Origin: Chelatococcus composti
GTDB lineage: Bacteria > Pseudomonadota > Alphaproteobacteria > Rhizobiales > Beijerinckiaceae
Reading direction: 5' to 3'
Assembly (NCBI RefSeq): GCF_014201415.1
Contig: NZ_JACHEH010000003.1
Location: 372,001 to 436,000 of the forward strand
Length of the DNA: 64,000 nt
Shown: positions 43,462 through 56,133 of the stretch, in pieces
How positions within the stretch are numbered: position 1 is the first letter of the stretch
How the letters are laid out: each line of letters starts with the position of its first letter
The notes under the pieces: generated by a model
The model's input: the letters and a program-made list of their open reading frames with translations, nothing else
The model's database searches: none
Told to the model about the DNA's origin: nothing
Position numbers and translations under genes: made by a program

Positions 43462-44022
43462 TCAGCCGCGCAGGGGCTTCAGCGCCTCGGCCCACCGCTT
43501 CAGCTCGACGAGGAGCGCCTCGGCGCTCTCGATGTGCAGCTTGTTGGGCTCGAAGACGCCGTCCTTGAGGTGCTGGTTCACCATCGGGATGGTGACGGCC
43601 TCGACGATGGGCACGAGGCGCAGGGCGGACATGGTGAGCTTCGTCATCTGCACCGCCCTGAGGCCGCCCGAGACGCCGCCGTAGCTGACGAAGGAACAGG
43701 GCTTGTAGCCCCATTCCGAATAGACGTAGTTGAGTGCATTGAGGAGCGCGGGCGTGGGGCCGTAGTTGTATTCGGGCGTGACGAAGACGAAGGCGTCGGC
43801 CGCCGCCACGCTCTCGCTCCAACGCCTCGTGTGCGCATGCTCGTACTTGCCGAGGCGCGGGTGGTTCGGCTCATCGTAGACCGGCAGGTCGAAGTCGGCC
43901 AGATCGACGAGATGGGTGTCGAACAGGCCCTGTTTCACAGCGAACTCGTGGAACCACCTGGCGACGGAGGGGCCGACGCGACCGGGGCGAGTGCTGGCGA
44001 TGATGACGTTGAGACGCAGCAT
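43462..44022 (-). CDS. NADPH-dependent FMN reductase
   Basis: 186 residues of the flavodoxin-like NADPH-dependent FMN reductase family. The phosphate-binding start (VIIASTRPGRVGPSVARWF) and the isoalloxazine-contact block TPEYNYGPTPALLNALNY near residue 85 are present. Members reduce quinones, azo dyes or chromate with NAD(P)H. Being convergent with chrA (stops 1 nt apart) raises the idea of linked chromate handling, but the genes are on opposite strands so this is weak. An AAGGGAG site precedes the start. Confidence 0.9.
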   Translation of the reverse strand: MLRLNVIIASTRPGRVGPSVARWFHEFAVKQGLFDTHLVDLADFDLPVYDEPNHPRLGKYEHAHTRRWSESVAAADAFVFVTPEYNYGPTPALLNALNYVYSEWGYKPCSFVSYGGVSGGLRAVQMTKLTMSALRLVPIVEAVTIPMVNQHLKDGVFEPNKLHIESAEALLVELKRWAEALKPLRG

Positions 44023-44155
44023 GAAGTCTCCCTTGGGTTGGAGGGGCCGACCGCCATGACGGCTGCGGACAGCATTGACCGCCCCCGAGGCGGCAACAAG
44101 GCGCAGGGCGGAAGGGCCGCCATGTGCGCGAAGCACAGCGACCGAGGCAGCGGCC

Positions 44156-46759
<2,604 letters not shown>

Positions 46760-46886
46760 GAGAACGAATATGGTACGAGTCTGCGCGCGACGGAAGGGGT
46801 CTTGCGCCGCCGGGTGATGCGCGGTTGCCCCCGCGGCCGGACCGGTGCACAACGGCGCCGCCACGGGGCCGGGAGAGCGACAACTG

Positions 46887-47585
46887 ATGCATTGCAATAT
46901 CTGCGGCGGGACCGTTTTCGAGGACATGCCCAAGCGCCCTCTGGCGCGCTGCACCACCTGCCGCTCGCTGGAGCGCACGCGGGTCGCTGCTCTCAAGATC
47001 ACGCAGCTGGTGCGGCCACGGCCGGGTGCGCACGTGCTGCACTTCGCGCCGGAGCAGGGGCTGTCCCGGCTCCTGCGCGACATCGCCGGCGACAATTATC
47101 GCGCCGTCGACATTGATCCGCCGCGCTATGCCCATCTCGGCATCGCCGTCGAGCCGTTCGACCTGTGCCGCGATGTGTTCACCTTGCCGCGCGGCCGCTA
47201 CGATCTCATCGTCCTCAACCACGTGCTCGAGCACATCGAGTGCAACTACTCCGTCGTTCTCATCCGGCTCGCCCAGGCGCTGAGCGACGAGGGCGCCATG
47301 CTGTTCAGCGTGCCGATCGTCGGCGACGACTTCACCGACGCCATCGTCGATGCGAGCGACGAGGAGAAGGCGGCGCGCTTCGGCGCCTTTCGCCACTATC
47401 GCCACTTCGGTCGCAAGTTCATCGCCGAGACGCTGGGCATGATCTTCGACATGCCATCCGACTACGACCTGACGCGGGACTTTCCGCCAGAGGTGCTGCG
47501 CGAGGCCAATATTCCCGAGCATCACTGGCGCGATTTCACCGGTTCCAGCATCTTCGTGGTGCGGCGACGCGACCTGCGTGTGTGA
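46887..47585 (+). CDS. class I SAM-dependent methyltransferase with N-terminal zinc-ribbon-like motif
   Basis: 232 residues. The N-terminus has two CxxC pairs (CNIC at about 3-6 and CTTC at about 24-27) that could bind zinc. The methyltransferase fold follows, with motif [13 protein letters not shown], acidic VDIDPP and the motif-4 block [21 protein letters not shown] sequence lies about 10 nt before the ATG at 46887. An upstream ATG in the same frame would add 14 residues without family character. The genome neighbourhood (divergent from uvrB) does not reveal the substrate. Confidence 0.82.
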   Translation: MHCNICGGTVFEDMPKRPLARCTTCRSLERTRVAALKITQLVRPRPGAHVLHFAPEQGLSRLLRDIAGDNYRAVDIDPPRYAHLGIAVEPFDLCRDVFTLPRGRYDLIVLNHVLEHIECNYSVVLIRLAQALSDEGAMLFSVPIVGDDFTDAIVDASDEEKAARFGAFRHYRHFGRKFIAETLGMIFDMPSDYDLTRDFPPEVLREANIPEHHWRDFTGSSIFVVRRRDLRV

Positions 47586-47731
47586 GGCCGCGGCCGTTCA
47601 CGCGCAAGGCGCAACGCCATGCGTGGTCGCAGCCCCGGCATGCATTGCGCGCCGTTGACTGGACGCGGCCGCAAGTGCATGCCGAAGACGGGGCTGGCAA
47701 GGCCAACAGTTTATCCGAAAGCGCCGCAGCG

Positions 47732-48007
47732 ATGGCCGACGGTTTCCTTCCCGTGTTCTCGATTGAAGCCATCGGCGCCGTCGCGGCCGTGCTCACCACG
47801 CTGTGCTGGATTCCGCAGGCGGCGCGGGTCATCCGCACGCGCGAGACGCGGGCCATCTCTCTGACCACCCAGGTTGCGTTGACCTGCGGGGTCGTGCTGT
47901 GGCTCGTGTACGGAATTTTCATCGGCAGCTGGCCGCTGATCGGCTCCAACGCCATCACGCTCGTCCTGCTCAGCGTCATCCTGACGATGAAGCTGCGCTA
48001 CGGGTGA
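47732..48007 (+). CDS. SemiSWEET-type sugar transporter (PQ-loop repeat)
   Basis: 91 residues with three helices and one PQ-loop repeat (TTLCWIPQAARVIRTRETRAI). This is the bacterial SemiSWEET size, a half-transporter that dimerises to move sugars by facilitated diffusion. The NAIT motif of the third helix (GSNAITLVLLSVILTMKLRY) matches the family's substrate-contact asparagine. The ribosome site upstream of the ATG at 47732 is weak (GAAAG). Confidence 0.85.
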   Translation: MADGFLPVFSIEAIGAVAAVLTTLCWIPQAARVIRTRETRAISLTTQVALTCGVVLWLVYGIFIGSWPLIGSNAITLVLLSVILTMKLRYG

Positions 48008-48140
48008 CGGCACGCCGCCCGGACGTTAAGGTTTCGTTCATCACGACAGGGGACGGTTTCAGCCGTTCCGCTCCGCCCGGAAGGGCGTCTGCCGCTCCTC
48101 GAGAGGGGGCCAGTGTCGTGCTGCCAACGAGACGACGGAC

Positions 48141-49025
48141 ATGACACGTAGAACCGGAAGCTGCGGACAAGGCCGCCTTGCGCGCATCCGTGCGTTGCGC
48201 GTGCGGGGCCGGCTGTCGGTCCTTGCGTTCGTCGTCGCCTTCTGTCCGTCGACCCTCGCGGGTGTGCCTTCCGTCGCGCCGCTGCCGCCGCCGCGGCCCG
48301 CGCCCGGCGGCGATGCGGTGCCGCTCGGGGAATGGCAGGCCTTGGACCAATCCCTGTCGTTCAACGCCGACATGTGGACCGACGGGCCGCGGGAGCCGGT
48401 CTGGGCCGAGTTGTCCGTGGTCGCCGCGCAGATGCTCCGGCGCAGCAGCAAGCGCGCGATCGCGCCCATCCTGACGCTGGCGCCGGTCGCGCGAGGGCAT
48501 ACGGAGGGCGAGGCGCGCCTCGTGGGGCCGCTCGCCGCCCCGCGGGAGAAGGCCTTTGGCCTGCGGCTCAAGGCCGGAGAGCGTGTCTCGATCTCCACCG
48601 AGTTCGCCAGCGGCGAGGGATCGTGGCAACCGGTCGACACCCGCCTCGCCTGGCGCGTCGCCCGCCATCTGCCGGCGGACGAGGGCTGGGTCTGGGCCGC
48701 CGGTGTGGGCGGGGGCCTGCCCGTCGGTCGCGCACCCTATTCGCAGACAGTCGATCTGACGCTCGGCCGCCGCTTCCGCGAGGGCGCGTGGTCCCTGATG
48801 CCGGGCCTCTCCGTCAGCACGGCCTACACGAGCTATGGGGGTGATCGCTGGCAGGCCACGCTGACGCCGGAGGTCAAGGCCAGGGTGGACATGCTGCGGT
48901 CGGCCGACGAGCGGCTCAGGCTCTATCTGGAATCCTCCGTCGGCTACGCGGTGCCGGTCGGCGCGGATGCGGCCGGCCTGTCGGCGGCGACGCGGCTCAA
49001 CCTCATCTTCCGGCCGGGAGGCTGA
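48141..49025 (+). CDS. hypothetical exported protein, possible beta-rich domain
   Basis: 294 residues. A hydrophobic segment (about 25-42) after an arginine-rich N-terminus looks like a signal sequence, followed by a proline-rich linker (VAPLPPPRPAP). The C-terminal half has alternating patterns (AYTSYGGDRWQATLTPEVKARVD, LRLYLESSVGYAVPVG, SAATRLNLIFRP) compatible with beta strands of an outer-membrane or periplasmic protein. No family was recognised. Plausible but not certain to be a real gene. Confidence 0.65.
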   Translation: MTRRTGSCGQGRLARIRALRVRGRLSVLAFVVAFCPSTLAGVPSVAPLPPPRPAPGGDAVPLGEWQALDQSLSFNADMWTDGPREPVWAELSVVAAQMLRRSSKRAIAPILTLAPVARGHTEGEARLVGPLAAPREKAFGLRLKAGERVSISTEFASGEGSWQPVDTRLAWRVARHLPADEGWVWAAGVGGGLPVGRAPYSQTVDLTLGRRFREGAWSLMPGLSVSTAYTSYGGDRWQATLTPEVKARVDMLRSADERLRLYLESSVGYAVPVGADAAGLSAATRLNLIFRPGG

Positions 49026-49099
49026 GGCCCGGCGAATGCCCTTGCGCCCGGGGCAGGGATGGCGCATGAGGGCGCGCTCCAACCATATCCGGTCCGTTC

Positions 49100-49474
49100 A
49101 TGCCCGCCCTTTCCATTCCTCAGGTTTCCATTCCCCACGTTGCGCCGGTTGCACTTCTCGTCCTGTCGAACGTCTTCATGACATTCGCCTGGTACGGGCA
49201 CCTGAAGTTCAAGACCTCGCCCCTGTGGGTCGCGGTCTGCGCGAGCTGGGCCATCGCCTTCGTCGAATACTGGTTTGCCGTGCCGGCCAACCGCATCGGC
49301 CACCAGGTCTATTCGGCGGCCGAGCTCAAGACGATGCAGGAGGTCATCACCCTCGTCGTCTTCGCCGCCTTCTCGGTGCTCTATCTCAGGGAGGCGCTGA
49401 CGCTGAACCACCTTGTCGGTTTCGCGCTCATCGCCGCCGGCGCCTTCTTCATCTTTCGCGGGCCGCTTGGCTGA
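49100..49474 (+). CDS. DMT-family DUF486 membrane protein
   Basis: 124 residues with four hydrophobic helices. It matches the DUF486 branch of the drug/metabolite transporter superfamily: FMTFAWYGHLKF, SWAIAFVEYWFAVPANRIGH and SAAELKTMQEVITLVVFAAF are family hallmarks. No substrate is established. The stop codon abuts the stop of the convergent sugar dehydrogenase gene. Confidence 0.9.
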   Translation: MPALSIPQVSIPHVAPVALLVLSNVFMTFAWYGHLKFKTSPLWVAVCASWAIAFVEYWFAVPANRIGHQVYSAAELKTMQEVITLVVFAAFSVLYLREALTLNHLVGFALIAAGAFFIFRGPLG

Positions 49475-50626
49475 TCAGCTCGCCGGGCGCAGCCTGAGCA
49501 CGCGGCCCTCGGGCGAGTCGGTGAGAAGGTAGAGCAGGCCGTCCGGCCCCTGCCGCACGTCGCGGATGCGCTCGCCGAGGTCGCGCAGCATCCGCTCCTC
49601 GCCCACGATGCGGTCGCCCCGCAGCTCGAGGCGCACCAGCATCCGGCCTGCGAGCGCGCCGACGAACAGGCTGCCGCGCCATTGCGGGAAGGCGTCGGCC
49701 GTGTAGAAGGCCATGCCCGAGGGCGCGATGGAGGGGTCCCAGTAATACAGCGGCTGCTCCATACCCTCGCGGGCCGTGCCTTCGCCGATTCTGGCCCCCG
49801 AATAATCGACACCGTGGGTGATGACTGGCCAGCCATAGTTGCGGCCCTTGCGGGTGATGTTGACCTCGTCGCCGCCGCGGGCGCCGTGCTCCACCGTCCA
49901 GAGCTCTCCGGTGTCGGGTTTGATGGCCGCGGCCTGCGGGTTGCGGTGGCCATAGGACCAGATCTCCGGCCGGGCATCCTGCCGGCCGACGAACGGATTG
50001 TCGGCGGGGACCGAGCCGTCCGGCCTGATCCGCACCACCTTGCCCAGATGGGTCGTGAGATCCTGCGCCTTATCGCGCAGGTTGAAGCGTTCGCCGAGCG
50101 TCACGAACAGTGTGCCGTCCGGTGCGAAGGCGAGGCGGGAGCCGTAGTGGTTGCCGCCGGAATGGGACGGCACCTGCCGGAAGATGACCGTCACGTCGCG
50201 GAGTGCGCTCGCGTCCTCGCTGAGGCGGGCGCGCGCAACGGCCGTGCCCGCGCCGTCCGGACGCGGCTCGGCATAGGTGATGTAGAGCGTGCGGTTGTCG
50301 GCGAAGGCCGGATCGAGCGCGATGTCGAGGAGGCCGCCCTGGCCTCTGGCGGCAACGTCCGGCACGCCGGCGAGCGGGTTCGACACCGCTCCGTCCGCCG
50401 AGATCCTGCGGAGGTTGCCCGAGCGCTCGGTGACGAGCATGGCGCCGTCCGGCAGGAAGGCGAGACCCCATGGATGGTCGAGGCCCGAGGCTACCGTCTC
50501 GACGACCATCTCGCCCGCGAGTGTTCTCGTGCGCAGCAGCTCGGTGCTCTGCTGGGCTGTCGCGCCGAGGGCCGGCAGGAGAAGCAGCATTGCCGCCAGG
50601 AGCCGGGCGCACGGGCCGATGGGCAT
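49475..50626 (-). CDS. PQQ-dependent sugar dehydrogenase (soluble aldose dehydrogenase family)
   Basis: 383 residues with a signal peptide (about 1-25, ending ATAQQ) and a six-bladed beta-propeller of the GSDH/YliI family. Family blocks include [54 protein letters not shown] and [15 protein letters not shown]. These periplasmic enzymes oxidise aldoses using PQQ and calcium. The ATG at 50626 has GGAGGCGAG upstream. A longer in-frame start would put 13 charged residues before the signal. Electron acceptor and substrate are not predictable. Whether the genome makes PQQ is not visible here. Confidence 0.9.
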   Translation of the reverse strand: MPIGPCARLLAAMLLLLPALGATAQQSTELLRTRTLAGEMVVETVASGLDHPWGLAFLPDGAMLVTERSGNLRRISADGAVSNPLAGVPDVAARGQGGLLDIALDPAFADNRTLYITYAEPRPDGAGTAVARARLSEDASALRDVTVIFRQVPSHSGGNHYGSRLAFAPDGTLFVTLGERFNLRDKAQDLTTHLGKVVRIRPDGSVPADNPFVGRQDARPEIWSYGHRNPQAAAIKPDTGELWTVEHGARGGDEVNITRKGRNYGWPVITHGVDYSGARIGEGTAREGMEQPLYYWDPSIAPSGMAFYTADAFPQWRGSLFVGALAGRMLVRLELRGDRIVGEERMLRDLGERIRDVRQGPDGLLYLLTDSPEGRVLRLRPAS

Positions 50627-50645
50627 GTCTCGCCTCCGTGATCGC

Positions 50646-50681
50646 GGGCCCTTCGGGCCCTGCAAAGCCTGACGTCAGGCT
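50646..50681. repeat. adjacent hairpins upstream of the sugar dehydrogenase gene
   Basis: A 16-bp perfect palindrome AGCCTGACGTCAGGCT (50666-50681) lies next to a GGGCCC-TTC-GGGCCC hairpin (50646-50660), 20 to 55 nt upstream of the dehydrogenase start. Read with the minus-strand genes, the first could end the 72-residue gene transcript (it is followed by TTTG) or act as an operator. Confidence 0.65.
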
Positions 50682-50760
50682 AAGAACCGGTCACGGACGG
50701 TCAATGGCTGCAAGGTCACGTTGCTGCGAGAGGCCACAGCAACGTGCCGGGTTGCAGGCG

Positions 50761-52478
<1,718 letters not shown>

Positions 52479-52502
52479 GCCTTGCCGTTTCGGTGCAACG
52501 CG

Positions 52503-52530
52503 ACGGGGCCTTCGGGCCCCGTTGTTATTT
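52503..52530 (+). terminator. intrinsic terminator after the aminotransferase gene
   Basis: An 8-bp stem ACGGGGCC / GGCCCCGT with a TTCG loop followed by TGTTATTT, starting 25 nt after the stop codon. Confidence 0.88.
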
Positions 52531-52623
52531 GCGCCGCCTGCACGGGTGCGCGCACACGGATGGGAACCGCCGACCGGGGCGGCGCGTTGTCATCCATTCT
52601 GACCTCGCAATGGGAGCATCCCC

Positions 52624-53136
52624 GTGAACAAGCGACACACAGCAGCCCTGAGCCTGGCCGCAATAGTGACCCTCGGCGTGGCGGCAATCGGCGTGCAGGA
52701 TGCGCTTGCACAGTCGCGCCCCGTGCGGGCGGCGCCAAAGACAGAGGTCGGGCGTCTGGTCTGCAACGTCTCCGGCGGCGTCGGCTTCATCGTCACGTCC
52801 CGGCGCGCCCTGAGCTGCCGCTTCACGGACAACCGCGGCCGGGTGGAGCGCTATGCGGGCACGATCCGCAAGTTCGGCCTCGACATCGGTGCGACGACGC
52901 GCGGCGTACTCGTCTGGGCCGTGGCTTCCTCGACGAGCCGGATCGGCCGCGGCGCCCTGCAGGGTGAATACGCCGGCGCAAGCGGCGAGGCGACGCTGGG
53001 TGCGGGCGTGGGCGCCAATATCCTCGTGGGCGGCTCCAACCGCTCCATCAGCCTGCAGCCTCTTTCCGTGCAGGGACAGACCGGCCTCAATCTCGCGCTG
53101 GGCGTGGCAGACCTGCGGCTCGAGAGCGTGCGCTGA
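52624..53136 (+). CDS. DUF992 domain-containing exported protein
   Basis: 170 residues with a signal peptide (about 1-29, ending ALAQ) and a DUF992 domain (VGRLVCNVSGGVGFIVTSRRALSC, then GVLVWAVASSTSRIGRGALQGEYAGASGEATLG). The two mature cysteines could pair. DUF992 is a small periplasmic family widespread in Hyphomicrobiales with no known function. The start is GTG with GGGAGC 6 nt upstream. It is followed by the ABC importer genes but is separated by 117 nt. Confidence 0.9.
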   Translation: MNKRHTAALSLAAIVTLGVAAIGVQDALAQSRPVRAAPKTEVGRLVCNVSGGVGFIVTSRRALSCRFTDNRGRVERYAGTIRKFGLDIGATTRGVLVWAVASSTSRIGRGALQGEYAGASGEATLGAGVGANILVGGSNRSISLQPLSVQGQTGLNLALGVADLRLESVR

Positions 53137-53253
53137 GGCAGCCCGTCGCAAGCCCTGCATGAACCGGGTTTTCCTTATTTACGGCAGCGAGCCGTCCCCG
53201 TATTGGTGTGCCAACGCATCAGCGCCGCTGGCGCATCAAAACGGGGGATGCTC

Positions 53254-54336
53254 ATGTCAGGGAATGGATCTCGGCTGTCGGCGCGCTGGCGTCTGGCATC
53301 GATGGGGCGCAAGGCCGCCGCGGCGGCGTTCGTCCTCGTGGGCCTTGCAGGCTCCGTGCTGCCGGCCGCCGCGCAGGAGAAGGTGACGGTCGGCGTGCTG
53401 CGCTTTGTCTCCTCGGGCGGGCTCTTCCTCGCCGTGGAGAAGGGCTACTTCAAGAACGAGGGGCTCGATGTCGAGCTGAAGTTCTTCGAGGCCGCGCAGC
53501 CCATCGCCCTCGCCGTCGTCTCCGGCGACACCGAGTTCGGCGTCACCGCCTTCACGGCCGGCTTCTACAATCTCGCCGGCAAGGGCGCGCTCAAGATCAT
53601 CGCCGCCCAGGCCCGCGAGAAGAAGGGCTATGAGGGCAACCTGGTGCTCGCCTCCAACGCCGCCTACGAGAAGGGCCTGACGAGCCTGGACAAGCTGGCC
53701 GGCAAGTCCGTCGGCATCACGCAGGTCGGCTCGTCCTTCCACTACCAGCTTGGCCAGATTGCCACCGCCAACGGCTTCGACCTCAAGGCGGTTGAGCTCA
53801 AGCCGCTGCAGTCGCTGCCCAACATGGTGGCGAGCATCAAGAGCGGGCAGGTCGACGCCATCATCATCGCGCCGCATCTCGCCAAGCCGCTCGTCGCCTC
53901 CGGCGAGGCCAAGCTCATCGGCCGCGTTTCCGACGTCACCGAGTACCAGTTCGGCGGCCTGTTCACGAGCACCAAGATGATTTCGGACAAGCGCGCCACG
54001 GTCGAGAAGTTCGTCCGCGCCTACCAGAAGGGGGCGGAGGACTATGCCAAGGCATTCCTCACCAAGGATGCCTCGGGCAACATCGTCTACACGGCCGACA
54101 GCGACGCGGCGGCGGCGCTCGTCGCTAAGCACGTCTACCCGTCCGAGGAGCCGGCCCAGGCGGCAGCCAAGGTCAAGGCCTCGGCCTTCTTCGTGGACGA
54201 GAAGGCCCGGCTCGATGTTGCGGACATCCTCACCCAGGTGCAGTGGCTGAAGGCCGAGGGCCTTGTCGACGCGTCGGTGGATGCCAAGTCGATCCTCGAC
54301 CTCTCCTTCATCGAGGGCCATACCAACGTCAACTGA
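53254..54336 (+). CDS. ABC transporter substrate-binding protein, SsuA/TauA/NMT1-like
   Basis: 360 residues. A signal region (about 17-42, ending AAAQ) precedes a type II periplasmic binding fold: VTVGVLRFVSSGGLFLAVEKGYFKNEGLDVELKFF, GDTEFGVTAFTAGFYNLAGK and SIKSGQVDAIIIAPHLAK. The family binds nitrate, sulfonates, taurine or pyrimidine-like ligands; the ligand here cannot be predicted. The ATG at 53254 has GGGGG 6 nt upstream; ATGs at 53248 and 53302 are alternatives. It heads a three-gene importer operon. Confidence 0.9.
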   Translation: MSGNGSRLSARWRLASMGRKAAAAAFVLVGLAGSVLPAAAQEKVTVGVLRFVSSGGLFLAVEKGYFKNEGLDVELKFFEAAQPIALAVVSGDTEFGVTAFTAGFYNLAGKGALKIIAAQAREKKGYEGNLVLASNAAYEKGLTSLDKLAGKSVGITQVGSSFHYQLGQIATANGFDLKAVELKPLQSLPNMVASIKSGQVDAIIIAPHLAKPLVASGEAKLIGRVSDVTEYQFGGLFTSTKMISDKRATVEKFVRAYQKGAEDYAKAFLTKDASGNIVYTADSDAAAALVAKHVYPSEEPAQAAAKVKASAFFVDEKARLDVADILTQVQWLKAEGLVDASVDAKSILDLSFIEGHTNVN

Positions 54337-54360
54337 CACGGCCCGCGAGACGCGACTTAC

Positions 54361-54389
54361 TTGCTGCGGCGGCACTCCCGCCGCAGCAA
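54361..54389 (+). other. 12-bp perfect hairpin between the binding-protein and ATPase genes
   Basis: Arms TTGCTGCGGCGG (54361-54372) and CCGCCGCAGCAA (54378-54389) with a five-base loop. It starts 24 nt after the binding-protein stop and 48 nt before the ATPase start. No T run follows, so an mRNA-stabilising or attenuating role is likely, letting binding protein be made in excess. Confidence 0.85.
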
Positions 54390-54408
54390 TCGTTTGAAAG
54401 TCCTGACC

Positions 54409-55192
<784 letters not shown>

Positions 55193-55200
<8 letters not shown>

Positions 55201-56017
55201 CGTGGTTCATGACCTGCAAGCGTCACCCGCCGCCGCCAGCCGCCCTGTGGTCTTCCGCGGCGGCCTTTTCGTGCCTCGCACACATCGCCTGATCGGCTTT
55301 GCCGCCCTTGTCGCGCTCATCCTGCTTTGGCAGGCTGCCTCGAGCCTCGGCTGGGTGAGCCCCGTGCTCGCACCGAGCCCCGGCGAGGTGATTGACGCCC
55401 TCTGGCGCATGGCGCTGAGCGGCGAGCTCGCCACCCATCTGTCGGCCTCGCTCCTGCGCCTTGCCGGCGGCTTCGCCATCGGTGTCACGGCGGGCATTGC
55501 CTTCGGCATGGCCATCGGCCTGTCCAGCCTCGTGCGCTCACCGGGTGCGACCCTGGTCGCCGCGCTCTTCCCCATCCCGAAGATCGCGCTTCTGCCGCTC
55601 TTCATCCTGTGGTTCGGCATCGGCGAGAGCTCGAAGGTCGCGACCATCGCCTTCGGCACCTTCTTCCCCACGGTGATCGCCACCTATGGCGCCGTGGACA
55701 ACGTCGACCGCTCGCTCGTACGGATGGGCCGCAGCTTCGGGCTGAGCTCCTTCGCCATCATTTCCAAGATCATCCTGCCGGGCGCCCTGCCGGGCATCCT
55801 GTCGGGCCTGCGCATCGCCTCCTCCATCGGCATCGTGCTGCTCATCGCCGCTGAGATGATCGGCGCCAACGAGGGGGTCGGCGCCATGGTGCTGGCGGCC
55901 GGCAACCTCATGCAGTCGGACCGTCTGCTCGCCGGGGTGGTCGTTCTCTCGCTGCTCGGCCTCGCCGTGTCGGGCCTTATCGGAGCGATCGAAAAGCGTT
56001 TGCTGGCCTGGCGTTGA
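55193..56017 (+). CDS. ABC transporter permease, SsuC/TauC type
   Basis: 274 residues with six hydrophobic helices and the cytoplasmic EAA-type loop (ILPGALPGILSGLRIASSIGI near residue 195) that contacts the ATPase. The region TLVAALFPIPKIALLPLFILWFGIGESSKV is typical of the BPD-type nitrate/sulfonate/taurine permeases. The start lies inside the ATPase gene (8-nt overlap), showing translational coupling. Confidence 0.92.
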
Positions 56018-56133
56018 GGGGCCTTGCCGCTGCTGCTGCGGGTACTGCTGGACCACGGCGCTTGATTCGCAGGCTCTACGGCGTGACCATCGCTCGATGG
56101 CCCGCAGCGGCCGCCAAGCGAGGGAGAGGCGCC

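Noticed and set aside
42054-44022. A chromate-resistance island made of chrA and the FMN reductase.
   Set aside because: The genes are convergent on opposite strands, no chrB or mobile element is present and composition does not differ from the neighbours.
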